A DNA stretch of 64,000 nt. Source: Tamarix chinensis. Its lineage: Eukaryota; Streptophyta; Magnoliopsida; Caryophyllales; Tamaricaceae. A program made the position numbers and the translations under genes. The notes under the pieces were generated by a model. The model had not been told where the DNA came from. It saw nothing but the letters and a program-made list of their open reading frames with translations, and made no database searches. Each line of letters opens with the position of its first letter. The stretch's first letter is position 1. Shown piece by piece: positions 1 through 10,905 of this stretch. The stretch covers positions 37,880,318 to 37,944,317 of the forward strand of contig CM060175.1 in NCBI GenBank assembly GCA_030549775.1. Direction: 5' to 3'.

Positions 1-746
1 AAGTATCCAGCACATCTTTGTTCCTTTCTTTCATGAACATCACAAATAAGGGCTAGTCTTTCAAACTCTCTAGTGTATTCTTCTACACTAAATAAGCCTT
101 GCGTTAGAGTAGTCATCTTAACATAAATATCTTGCTCATAGTATCTAGGCACACATTTCTTTCTTAAGTGCTTTTTAAGTTTTTCCCAAGATTTGATTTT
201 AGACTTCTCTTGTCTTACCCTAGTTCGCTTTAAGTTATCATACCAAATTCGAGCAAACTTTTTGAACTTTAGAGTAGCTAATTTGCACTTTCTATCATCA
301 TCATATTCTCTAAACTCAAAAATAGCTTCAATCTCATGCAACCATTCAAAAAATGACTCCACATTAAAATCACCATAAAATTCAGGAAGTTCAAGTTTAA
401 TACCTTGATCTTCATTGTGTGGATTTCTTACATGGAATGTAGGTGCTCTTCTTTGGTTGCTTGAGCCAAAAGAATTTGTCTACTCTTCTCCATCTTCAAG
501 ATGAGAAATATTGAAATTTCCACGCCCATTATTGGTATGGTAAATCGGCTTCATTCTCCCTTCCACACTATCATGTGTGGTTTCCATTCGAGGTTGCCAT
601 GGTTTATACTTCTCTTGGTCGGCCAACTTTGCTTCTACACTTTGGAATTGATGTTGTAGTGTGTTTTGAGTCTGTAGTTGGGAATCCATGCATGTGGTGA
701 GGCTTTTGATGGACTCAAAAAGGGCACGCACCTCTTCACTATCCAT
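1..746 (-). pseudogene. gag: T1 gag of a Ty3/gypsy retrotransposon, one in-frame stop, cut by the window edge
   Basis: Reading leftwards from the ATG at 746-744, the frame begins MDSEEVRALFESIKSLTTCM, meets one TAG at 482-480, and continues in the same frame to the window edge. Downstream of the stop lie the hallmarks of the plant gypsy Retrotrans_gag domain: KLELPEFYGD, FFEWLHEIEAIFEF, FARIWYDNLKR, SWEKLKKHLRKK and VEEYTREFERLA. Gag would form the particle core that packages the element RNA. Apart from the stop I see no frameshift, so this is the best preserved gypsy reading frame in the window. Protease and polymerase would lie beyond position 1. The start is supported by the primer site and LTR upstream on the same strand. 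Confidence 0.88.
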
Positions 747-1755
747 GGTGAAGGTTGACACACAACCTTTCTTGATGCACACAATATATCTTCCACAAAT
801 GTAGGTGCTGGATTCGTTTTGCCTACAACCAAACAAAGCACAAACCAATTTCTAATTCTAAAGAAAATATCAAACACTACCTGCAATCTTTATCTAGGTA
901 CAAGGAGATCTTTAAGCCCCAATAATAGCCACTGCACGCAGGTACACACAAACAATGAAAGATTAGTAATAATAGGTGTGAAAATGATTCACATAAAATC
1001 ATAGAACATGTTTCTGTGTTGTCAATAAAATCGTGTCTTCCAGTGGGCGTTTTGTGTTGTAGTCTTCATAGAAAATGTAGAGGAGATCCAGAGGTAGATG
1101 ATGGACTATTTTCTTGAGAGAAATGTATGAGAGATGAGTCGAATACACGGCTTGCAAGTTCCAGGTCAGTTTCGGGCTTCACATAAAATCATAGAACATG
1201 TTTCTGTATTTTCAACAAAAACTTGTCTTCCAGTGGGATATTCGTGTTGAAGTCCGCATAGGAAATGTATAGGACATCCAGAGGTAGAATATGGAATAAT
1301 TTCTTGAGAGAAATTGATGAGAAATGAATCGAATACACGGCCTGCAAGTTCCAGGTCTGTTTCGGGCGATTGAGAACTGTCCAGGGATGTCGAACACTTT
1401 GAAGCTTTTCTTCTTACTTGCACGAAGAGAAATTGAATGGGGTTGTCATACACTTGATCAAAAACTAATAGAGAGTAGAATACAATAGAAATCAAGTGCT
1501 GAAGAGGCACACACGATTGTTGCAACCAGACCAACCAAACTGGTGCTGCTGAAATTCGAACTCTGTTGGTATTTTATGTGAAAAGTTGAGGGAAAATGCA
1601 ACAAGATCGTTGCAAGATTGCAAGAACTTCAATAAAACTTAAAGAAGTTCATCAAGAATCAAGAGTTGCAAAAAATGGTGTAGTATCCTTGGAGTTCTTG
1701 GTGAAAGAACACACCACGATTTCAGGTCGACAGAAATCGGCTTCGAACAAATGAA
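747..1755 (-). other. T1 untranslated leader between primer site and gag
   Basis: About 1 kb separates the primer site from the gag ATG. It has no convincing coding content. A minus-strand open stretch at 1534-1166 runs through a tandem duplication whose 190-bp period is not a multiple of three, so it is probably fortuitous. Packaging and dimerisation signals of gypsy elements usually lie in this part of the RNA, but none can be named from sequence alone. Confidence 0.6.
988..1367. repeat. Two 190-bp tandem copies in the T1 leader
   Basis: The stretch starting TTCACATAAAATCATAGAAC at 988 recurs at 1178, and the closing TTCGGGC at 1171 recurs at 1361. Both give a period of exactly 190 bp. The copies differ by scattered substitutions, so the duplication is not recent. 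Confidence 0.92.
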
Positions 1756-1767
1756 GCTTTGATACCA
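1756..1767 (-). other. T1 primer-binding site, initiator methionine tRNA type
   Basis: On the minus strand the sequence reads TGGTATCAAAGC, one base away from the plant initiator-Met-tRNA primer site TGGTATCAGAGC. It lies four bases inside the LTR end at 1772, as expected for a reverse-transcription primer site, and fixes the LTR boundary and element orientation. Confidence 0.88.
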
Positions 1768-1771
1768 AAAA

Positions 1772-2371
1772 TGATGTGGTTTTTATCAAAGTAACGGAAG
1801 ATTGGATCAAAATTTGTATTAGAAGCTGTCACCCACGATCTAATGCAAAAAGAATGAAGTGATTTGGTGGATTATGGACGAAGAAATTGATGTTACAAGA
1901 TGAAGGTGTTCAACAGATTTGAAGGTGTTCAAATGTGTCGTATGGAATATAGATTTGAGGAAGGATTAATCCCGGATTTTACTTGCTCAATACAGACCCA
2001 AAAGGGAGGATTAGACTTTAGCTCTCTTTCTCAAAGTTTTATCAAAATTATTATTATTCATTCTATTCAATTCTCTATACAAATATTGTGCACAAAAGGT
2101 ATATATAGGAAAGAATAAGCTTGGTGGTGAGCTTCCTTAACCAGCCAAGTTTACCCACCTAATCCAGCCCATTAATCATGGTTGAATTAAGCCCATATTA
2201 ACCTTAATCCATAGAATAATATCATTGGTTATATGATACTAAGGATTAATATTACAAAGCTATACAATAGACTAAGATACATACATGAAATTATAGCCAT
2301 ACCCTAACTTACATAAAATATACTTAGGGTTAGGGTTTACAACAAGTTTATAAAAATAATGAATATCATCA
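1772..2371 (-). mobile_element. T1 5' LTR, 600 bp
   Basis: On the plus strand the LTR begins TGATG at 1772 and ends CATCA at 2371, giving TG...CA ends with a 5-bp inverted repeat. The inner end abuts the primer site. A TATATATA at 2100-2107 is suitably placed as a TATA box for minus-strand transcription. The partner LTR is outside the window; the candidate target duplication on this side is CTCTA at 2372-2376. Confidence 0.88.
2100..2107 (-). promoter_or_regulatory. Probable TATA box of the T1 LTR
   Basis: TATATATA sits about 265 bp into the 600-bp LTR in the minus direction. This is the only strong TATA-like site in the LTR. Confidence 0.5.
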
Positions 2372-2373
2372 CT

Positions 2374-2682
2374 CTATCTCTTGATGTAATGTATCATCCC
2401 ATGTATGTCATAGTCTTGCATGCCTTGGAATACTTGTACACATCAATGTGTATGAACATCATCTTCTTGAAAATATGTAACATACCTACAAGAATAACTT
2501 GAATGGTTTTTAATGTCAAGCATATTAGAATTATCATGAATATTTAACATGATAGGCTCCAATATTATAAAAGCTAAATCATCTTCCTTACCTTGAGGAT
2601 TAGAATGAATAGGACAATCATTATGTTCAATGGATGCTCCTGCATCATAAACAATCCCCGAGATTTGAAAAACAAATTAAAT
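2374..2682 (-). pseudogene. Unrecognised coding fragment interrupted by T1
   Basis: From a stop near 2683 the minus strand stays open with protein-like composition: VFQISGIVYDAGASIEHN, then QGKEDDLAFIILEPIMLN, then SCRYVTYFQEDD. It meets one TGA near 2443, resumes as VQVFQGMQDYDIHG and ends in TAG at 2376-2374, exactly where T1 is inserted. I do not recognise the family. It could be the flank of another retroelement or a small host gene fragment. Confidence 0.4.
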
Positions 2683-2689
2683 CCACTAA

Positions 2690-4063
2690 GCCGCATAATA
2701 AATAAAGTACTCCATCTACAAAATACTACTCAAGTACTCAAGCTACAAAACTTGGAGTGAGTACTTCAACTTCTAACAATCTTGATATATATATATATAA
2801 AACAAGGAATTACTAGAGAGAAGAAAAGAAAAATTAAAGTAAATGATGTCCCTACTGGGTAATGTTTCAAATGCTGAGGGTTTGGACACTTCGCTCATGA
2901 ATGTCCTAATAAAAGGGTATTATCAATACAAGAAATTGAAGCCTTGGGGACATGTGATGAAAATCCTGAATTTAAGCCTTTTAAGGAAGTATCTAGTGAA
3001 TTTGAGGAAAAAGAGAGTGCTTGTTATATCTTGGAGAGAGTACTTCAAGTATAAATTACTGTGCAACCTACTCAAAGTGAGAAGGTATTTAGGACAAAAG
3101 GAAGAGTAGGAGATATGGTTTTTCATATCATCATGGATAATAGATTTTGTAAAAATGTAGGCAATGAACTAATGGTTAAGGATTTGGGATTGAAAACTAC
3201 ACTACATCAAAAGCCTTATTCTATTCAATAGTCAAATAAGGATAAAGGAGTCAAGGTAATAAAACAAACCCTAGTATCATTTGAAATTGATAACTATCAT
3301 GATGATGTGCTATGTGATGTTTTACCTATGGATGCATGGGGAATCTTATTAGGTAGACTATGACAATATGAAATAAATGATATTTTTAATGGTGTTAATG
3401 ATGAATATCTAGTTGAAAAAGATAAGAAGAAGTATAAAATTAAACCTTCTAAATGTTATAATGAGCGAATAGTTGAGAATAAAAAGACTTAAATATATTC
3501 AAGAAGAAGGAAGTTTTTATTTTATGGTAATGAAAGAACATCTACAAGGGGAGAGAAATAATGATAATCCTCAATTAGATAAACTCCTTGATGAGTACCA
3601 TGATGTTTTTAAAGATTAAAACATGCCATATATTTAATACCTATTGTGTCCTTACCTAATAAGCTTATATATCGATGAAATCTAGAGGAGGATGAGGAGT
3701 TAGAAAAAAAAATACAAGCGCTTATAGGGAAAGGGTATGTGAGGGAAAGAACGAGTCCATGTTGTGTACTTACATTGCTTTTTCCTAGAGAAGATGATTT
3801 ATGTAGAAGATCCATGATATTGGTTATGGAGGATGTTAAATTATTGGGATTTTATATGTTATAGGAACTATATGATAAAGATTAAGATTTTGTTGATATC
3901 TATAATGCGTGAAAAAATAATAATAGTTTTGGTAATTATTTACTATAAGATAACTATCTCTTCAAACTTAAGATGCATATACCTAATTCTAGTGTGCATG
4001 ATTTGGTTTTTGTATATACCTAATTCTAGTGTGCATGATTTATTTGTTGAAGTACATGAGGGG
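2690..4063 (+). pseudogene. gag-pol: Element A: decayed gag zinc knuckle, protease, RT start and integrase start
   Basis: Retroviral-type domains lie in order but are broken. A CCHC knuckle at 2863-2902 reads CFKC, a stop, then GFGHFAHECPNKR. A protease-like region at about 3120-3360 includes KTTLHQKPYSI and DVLCDVLPMDAWGILLGR; its catalytic motif is replaced by IMDNRF. The start of reverse transcriptase at 3690-3790 reads IQALIGKGYVRERTSPCCVL with a changed frame. The rest of RT and RNase H is missing. At 3960-4063 the text matches the start of the integrase zinc-binding region (FKLKMHIPNSSVHDLFVEVH) and carries a 37-bp direct duplication (3978 and 4015). The B1 solo LTR then cuts the frame. 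Non-functional. Confidence 0.78.
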
Positions 4064-4679
4064 GTTATTGTAATACTCCCAAAATTAACTCTTGAAAAAT
4101 TTTCATTTATAAAATTATGTAGAAGCTAAAATAGCATTTGGGAAATGTTACTGCCACATGTAACGTAAGATAAATATCCATCATCTATCTCATACTAGAT
4201 TTAAGGCTAAAACTTATCCAATAAAAATTCAAACATCATCTATGTCGTGATGATAAACTCCTACATGGAGATATCTACAAGCAAATGGTAAGTGAACAAT
4301 TTCACTAATAAAAATCATCACTGAATAAATCAGTGGAAACCTATGAAATAATCTTAGATTTTATAAGCTTATCAAAGTAATGGAAGATTAAAATTAAAAT
4401 ACAACTCCATTGAATTTTAATACAACACTTGAAAACTTCCAAAAATAAATACAGCAAAATAAAGATAAAGCCCAAGGGATAAACTCCAGATTGCCTACTT
4501 TCTTAAACCAATCCATCAACTCAACAATAACATCTATCTCCAACCACAAGAGGTCTGCTCCCCACCATCAAAGGATTGCCACAAGATCCATTCCACCAAG
4601 GTAGTATTAGTATGGGTCTAGTGTTGAGTAAATCACAATTACCTAACTCATGGAAGGAAACATGATATACATAAGATAT

Positions 4680-4870
4680 GGTAATCTCTAGTTTCCAATA
4701 TTAATGCTCAATTATACATGTGCTAAATGAACCATTCCACTCATACAGTAAGCCATTCTCAATTATATATACGATACATGCACCATTCTACTCATATAAT
4801 AACTCACGCTGAATTATACATGTGACACATATAATAAAGCATGGGGTCATAGATTCATGCTTATAACTAC
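4680..4870. repeat. About three degenerate copies of the 51-bp B-family array (B1)
   Basis: Units such as CATTCCACTCATACAGTAAG and CATTCTACTCATATAATAAC with intervening AATTATACATG recur about every 50-60 bp. The stretch is the inverse counterpart of the 51-bp array at 55061-55300 in B2. Confidence 0.6.
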
Positions 4871-7579
4871 ATGACTAGACATGATAATACATAGGGTACA
4901 AGCATGCAAGAAGTCATGATCACATGCTAAGTAACACACACTACCCTAGAAGATAGCATTTTTCACATAAGGCCCACATGTGATTTGAATAATAAATCAT
5001 ATGATAACTGAATACGAGCATGCATCATATGGAGACATTGTTGTAAGGGAAACAACCAAAAGACATACATAGGAAAAAGAAATATAAAGTCCATAAGTGA
5101 AAAAGAATAATTTATTATTATATTTTATTAATGTGATCACAACTATTTAATTATATTATCATAAGGATAGAGACTCAAATGGATTATAACAAATAATTTA
5201 GTACTCAAATGGTACTAGCCCTAACTGAGCCGCTAAAAAACGTAACCAGACTACCAATAAATAAGATACTTAATCACTTAAGTATGCATATCCCCTATAG
5301 GGCTAAAATATATCAAGGCACCTATAGTCTATAGAGTAGAAGAAGGCATCTTGGGACCTCATAAGGCACCCAAGATTACAGAAGAGAAAAACTTTAAGAT
5401 GTACCAAGTGAATACCAAACCTAACTAAGATAGCTACCTAGAGTGGTACAATTCCCGACATAAGCTACTTAACTTTAAGTGATTAATTTTTTATTTAAAG
5501 ATTCAACCAATCATAGATCAGGCCCACATAATAGCACTTAACTCACATCCATCAACATAATAAATCTCCATTATTATATAAATTCCATGGGGGATTAAAT
5601 CCGATTAATTTCAAGTGGCATTAAAGCCAAACTATTCCAAGGGCTTTAAAGATGAACCAATTTATACGACACTAAGGCTGAATTATTTTAGGTGACATTA
5701 GAGCTGAATAATTTCATGGCATAAAATACAACATAAGGTATCATACAATTTCAATCCATACTCAACCACGTATATGATTTTCTAAACTGATTACAATTTA
5801 GGTACATTAGAACATACACAAAAATCACCAAATATTTCAGAATTAGATGGACATGATAACCATATAATCATACTCAACCCATCACATACTCAAACACATA
5901 TAGTAATCATTAGTCATACTAACACATGTTTGCATTAAGTCTATAAACTCAAACATACATACAATTACCGCATAAGAACATAATATAAGCTTGACATAAT
6001 TAAATAATCAATAAGAATACTCAAAAAAGTAAAGGTAAGTAATGGCTTACCTAAATCTGAAGCAAGCTAAGCAAATTGAGAAAAAGAGAAAGCTATCGAT
6101 AGCTCGACAATCCACAAGAAATTTTTCCTAGATCATAGATAGAAATAAGAAAACTAGGTTAGAGACAACCTTATTAATCAATAATTCAAATATTATAATA
6201 AAATCAGCACAAGGAGACACAAATGATATTTTTTGCAAAACATGTCAAAAACCTAAAACTCGCAAGTGTAAATCTGCTAATATTTAAAATTAAATATCAA
6301 ATCAGGATAAACACATATCACATGGGCCATTTCAAATTAATATAGAAACTCATGGAAAGGATAATGGATTATAAGTTAAATTTACCAAAAATTATTTAGT
6401 CATTATGTTTTATAATTAAAAACGCAAAACCACCAATTTTAGGGAACCAATCCAACCCAATAAAATAAAAATACAATTCAATTTATTTGAATAAAAACTA
6501 GTAATCTATTAGGTACATGAAGCATAAGCAAAATATTTTTTTTATCCAAAAATTAGGGTTTTTAAGCTCGAAATGCAACCAAACTAATTAAATTTGATTA
6601 TCTTAAATTTTTAGCTTAGGAATATAATTAAACTAATTTTAATCAAATCTAGATAATCAATTTCAGTGAAATAATCTTTCGAGTATCCATTTCAAGACAA
6701 TCGGTTTATAAAATTAGGGTTTTAAAGCCCAAGACTCAAACTCAAATAATTGAAATCAATTAAATCCAATTGAAGGTGTAAGAATGCAATTAAGATCATT
6801 TTAGCTATTTATATAAAATTAATTTTAGAAAAACAACTATAAAAATGACCAATTTCATAATTTCACTTGAAATCTAGGATTTTAGGCCCAAAAATATAAT
6901 ATAATTTATTTATTTATTAAAATTGAATGCTTAGAAATGCAATTAGACATATTTTATAACATATTATATAATCAATTGATCAAAAAAAATAAAAGAAATA
7001 CCCAATTTAGCATAATTAGGGTTTTTGAGTGCAGAATGCAAATCCAGTACTGAATTCTTCCTAAACTATTTAAATTGTCGGTTTGCAATTGCAATTAAAT
7101 TTATTCTAATGTAAATTACATAATCAATTAAACAAAATAACTCGATTTCACAATCCAAATTTGCTCTCTAAGATTTTTGACAAACAAATCTACTTATGAA
7201 CAATTCTACACAATTTTTACAAATTAACACTTCAAATATAAAAGTAAATACATTTTGGATGATATTGTAAAATCAATTGAGTGAAATAACTCAATTATGC
7301 AATCCAATTTCATTACAAGTGGAATTTGACCTAAAAATTCATTTTCAATTCATTATGCATAAATTTATCAAATTGATGATTTTGATATGAAATTAGATAT
7401 ATTTTATAGCATATTATATAATCAATTTATCAAAAATTGCTTAATTGGGTGAATCCGTAAAATCTGGACATAATTGGGTTAAAATTCTAACTTTTACAAA
7501 TCGACCAACTAAACTAAAATTAACCACTCTAAATCAATCATAGAACATATATATACATAATTAAACATTCAATTTAGCT

Positions 7580-7990
7580 TATAATAAGGAGTTGTAAATC
7601 GGGGAGAGTGAAGAGAAGGGAAGCTTTGTTAGAGGCTGATCATTGCTCATTAGCAGCTAGCTGAGCTTGCGGTGGCTAGACATGGTGGTGCGACCTACGG
7701 CTACCTACTGTTGTTGCTCGCTCAATGTTGTGCCGTTATGTGCGACTCTCACTTGGCTGATCCTGCTTGCTGGAGGAGGATGGTGGCATCATGTAGAGGG
7801 AGTGGTGTTGTGGTGACCGGCGGTCGGTTGGTGGTTGAAGATGGAGGAGCAGGGAGAAGGAAGTGAGGGTTGGAGTTTAGTTGTAGAAGAAGATATGTTG
7901 GGGAAAAAGAAAAAGAAAAGTGGGAGAGAAGAAGAGAGAAAAGGAAAAAGGAATGGGGGAGGGGCCGGGCAACTTTTTTTTTTTGCATAT
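7580..7990 (-). other. GC-richer, purine-strand-biased island of B1
   Basis: Within otherwise AT-rich LTR DNA, this stretch is G-rich on the plus strand and CT-rich in the LTR's own direction. It takes the same place as the islands of B2 (51940-52300), B3 (57380-57780), F, G and E. Short open frames on both strands follow the base bias and are not credible genes. Confidence 0.65.
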
Positions 7991-8840
7991 GCAAATATAT
8001 ATAATGAAATACTAAATATATAAACATATTATTGGAATATTTTATCTAAAATTTATTTAAAGAAATCGTTTTGTAAGGATCTGAAAATATAATGTTGAAA
8101 TAAGAGCTACATAAAGAATTTTAAAAATATTTTTGGAAGAAATTACCGACGAACATAAAGATCTATATTATTTACAAAAATACATTTTAAGACCTTGAAA
8201 AATATTTAAAAGTATATAAGAAAATATTTAAATCAAATTCTAATAAACCAAGACTAATTAAATAAATTTCAAAACTTATCTTTCGCAAACCAAAAGGGTA
8301 AAATAGAAGAAAATTAATTTAAGAAAGAAATCCATAAATAAGCTCTAAAAATCTTTTTAATTTAAAACCTTACAAATATCTTAACGACCTCGTAAATGAA
8401 TAAATTCATAGTTAGAAATATTTTCTACAGATAAAATCATTAAAATATATTTGACTATTTTAAATGTAAATTTTATAATTTATATAGTATATTTTATTAG
8501 TGAAATATTGTTCCAAAATAAATTCATAATCACACAACGAAGATATAATAATAAAAAATCTAAAATATTGAAAATTATAATATAGGGAAGAACATAAATA
8601 TATATTTTTAACTAAAACTGAAAATCATATGAATATAATAAAATCATTATTGTGAATGAATGTATCTTGAATGATTCGTAATGATAATGATTAATTAAAT
8701 TCAAATATGAAGTCAAAATCATCGATAAATCCATAAAACAAATGAAAATTAAAATAATTAAATGTTTACATTAAATTACACTAATAAAATAATTAAGTTT
8801 AATAAAATTAAATTTTAAAGATATAGGGTGTTATAGTTGT

Positions 8841-9530
8841 AGCTGGTAATTTTAGAGTTCTTACGGCCATGGAAATGTTGTAAGAAAATTTCTACTAGCC
8901 ACATATGATAAAACTAGTACAAGCTATTATTAAAAGATGCATAAATTGGTAAAAAGGTAAAATTTTGTTCTATAAGGGTTTGTATACCCCTTTTTCTAGT
9001 TCCTAATCAACCTTGGGTAACTGTTAGCATAGATTTCATCTAGGGTTTACCAAGGACGCAGAGGGGTAAAGATTCTATTCTTGTGATAGTAGATCTATTT
9101 TCATAAATGGCACATTTCATAAATTACAATAAGGTTGATAATGCAACATATGTAGCAGACTTATAATTTCAAAAAATAGTAAGGTTATATGGAGTTTCCA
9201 AAAATATTATGCTGGATATAGATGTTAAATTCTTGAGGTACTTTCGGAAGACACTTTAGCATATGTTAAGTATTAAGTTGTTATTTAGTACTTCTCATCA
9301 TCCACAAAATGATGGTTAAACTAAAGTGACTAACAGAAATCTAGGTACTTTGCTATGAGTTTTAGTGAATAAGAGCACAAAAAAATGGGATATGAACTTG
9401 AATGGAAATAATGTATATGAACTTGAATTGCTTGAACATTATGGAGGAGTATCTACGGCTCTCAACATTAGTGACTTATCTCCTTACTATAGTGATGCTA
9501 ATTTGAGAGGAAAATTAATTAAATAACTTA
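8841..9530 (+). pseudogene. pol: Element A integrase, after the B1 insertion
   Basis: The text matches the plant gypsy integrase: ENFY, a stop, PHMIKLVQAIIKRC; then PWVTVSIDFI, GLPRTQRGKDSILVIVDLFS, IVRLYGVSKNIMLDIDVKFL and LFSTSHHPQNDG. Of the D,D,E catalytic triad, the first (SIDF) and second (DIDVKF) aspartates are visible. The glutamate position after HPQNDG reads TKV, a lysine. Several stops and small shifts interrupt the frame. The function would have been insertion of element cDNA into the genome; it is dead. Confidence 0.85.
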
Positions 9531-10364
9531 TTTTATTAAAATATAGGGGGTTATTTAGGGAAAATCAAAGGAATTATAAAGGACCATCTCTAAAGCACTC
9601 TAAATCTTATTCTTCAAAGGATGACGAACAAGAAGAATTAGAATACTTGAAGATTGAACAAATTGTGCTTGAAAATTCTTATGCTTCTAATATTTTACCA
9701 AGTAATTCTTGTAGTTATTGTATATGTTTGAAAGAAGTTCATGCTATCAAATACCTTTGAGGCACAAGGCAATGATAATGACATTGAAAGGATTACAAGT
9801 GTAAGGAAGAAAAGGTTACAAGACACAAAATTGGATTACATATGTCAAATCTATGTACTACATTTTTAAAGTTTGTGTAGCTTTGTTAATTTATTTTATA
9901 CTTCTTAATAATTGTACATTTTCATTTTATCCCTTTAATATATGCTTGTAATGTTCATTAGGAGTTTAATTTCATTAATAAGGGTTGAATATTGAGCTTT
10001 TTAATGAAAGGGGCTTGTATATATAAGGCTTATACACCTTGATCTTGGTATCATGTTGAGTTCATTAATGAAAATATTTTAAAAGAGAAAACAACATAAT
10101 TCATGTGTGTTCCTTGTTATTCTCATCTCCTTCTTCAATTGAGAGCTTGGGAGAGTAGTAGAAAGTATTTTATTGACAAATAGAAGATTTCTCATAAGGA
10201 GGCTTAAGATCTTAGGATTAGATCTTTGTCATCTTCCTAGTGATATTCAACATTTATATCAACTTCTACAAAAAATTGATACTTTGATGAATTTTTAATA
10301 CTTTAGGTTTATAGATAAATTTCCTCAAAATGTTGAAGATCATTTGGTAATGATCTTCCACATT
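9531..10364 (+). mobile_element. 3' end and probable LTR of element A
   Basis: Low-complexity coding tail (SKDDEQEELEYLKIEQ) runs to about 9700. After that there is AT-rich DNA with a TATA-like GTATATATAAGG near 10017 and CTTGTTATTCTCATC downstream, as in gypsy LTRs. I cannot fix the LTR edges because the partner LTR is absent. Confidence 0.45.
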
Positions 10365-10905
10365 AGTTAGTCTACCTTTGGGCATTTTTTATGCCTTTAG
10401 GATTCACCTTCCAATTGGATCCTAAGAGATACTGATGCCGTGCCGACTTTAGAAACTGATAATATGCTAAGGGTTATTAATACTAAGGGGTCTGGTTACC
10501 TAGGTGGTTTACTTCATCCTAGACTTATGTACATATTGGTTGGCTTCAGTCTGGACTTATGTCCATGTTAGTTGGCTTCAACCTCGACTTATGTCCATTC
10601 TAGCGATTGGATTTAGCCTGAATTATGTCCACTTGGTGATTGGCCTTAGCCTAGACTTTATGTCCCTTATTTTGATACGTTTCCATGGTATGTGAGACTA
10701 TAGAGTGGTGTACAGTCCATTACTTGATGATAATAAAATATGGATGGTACATATTGGTTGAGTGATTATGAATAATGATCAAGTGAATATTTAATGATTG
10801 GTTAAGAAATGGAAGTAATGGAATGATTGACCTAAATGAATAAAAGATGGCTTGTACACTTAGCTAATGGTTAGAATGACACACTATGGGGTAAAATGGG
10901 TGCAA
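10365..10905 (+). mobile_element. Fragment of a C-type LTR
   Basis: The sequence from TTAGTCTACCTTTGGGC through several GATTGGCTT...GACTTATGTCC units to the purine-rich tail parallels 36160-36600 and 47700-48130 in the two LTRs of element C, in the same order and strand. Both ends are missing. The open frame at 10504-10695 is only a read-through of the repeated units. Confidence 0.7.

Larger units (their letters stand above)
4069..8835 (-). mobile_element. B1: 4.77-kb solo LTR inserted in the integrase of element A
   Basis: The right end is TATA and the left end is TGTAATACTCCC. On the minus strand the element begins TATAACACCC and ends GGGAGTATTACA. It is flanked by GTTAT (4064-4068) and GTTGT (8836-8840), a 5-bp duplication with one change. 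Dropping the element and one duplication puts the host integrase back into a single frame, which confirms both edges. It aligns end to end, in inverse orientation, with B2 at 51061-55894. There is no primer site, polypurine tract or coding domain inside, so a solo LTR of a gypsy element with very long LTRs is the simplest reading. Confidence 0.85.

Noticed and set aside
1166..1534. 122-codon minus-strand frame in the T1 leader
   Set aside because: It spans a tandem duplication with a period not divisible by three, so the two copies are read in different frames.
7672..8027. Short open frames on both strands in the B1 island
   Set aside because: Product of base composition inside a solo LTR; not conserved in B2 or B3.
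4069..8835. B1 as a DNA transposon because of its inverted termini
   Set aside because: The inverted match is limited to TGTAATA/TATTACA-like LTR ends, the duplication is 5 bp, and B2 aligns as an LTR with the same block order as F, which adjoins a primer site.
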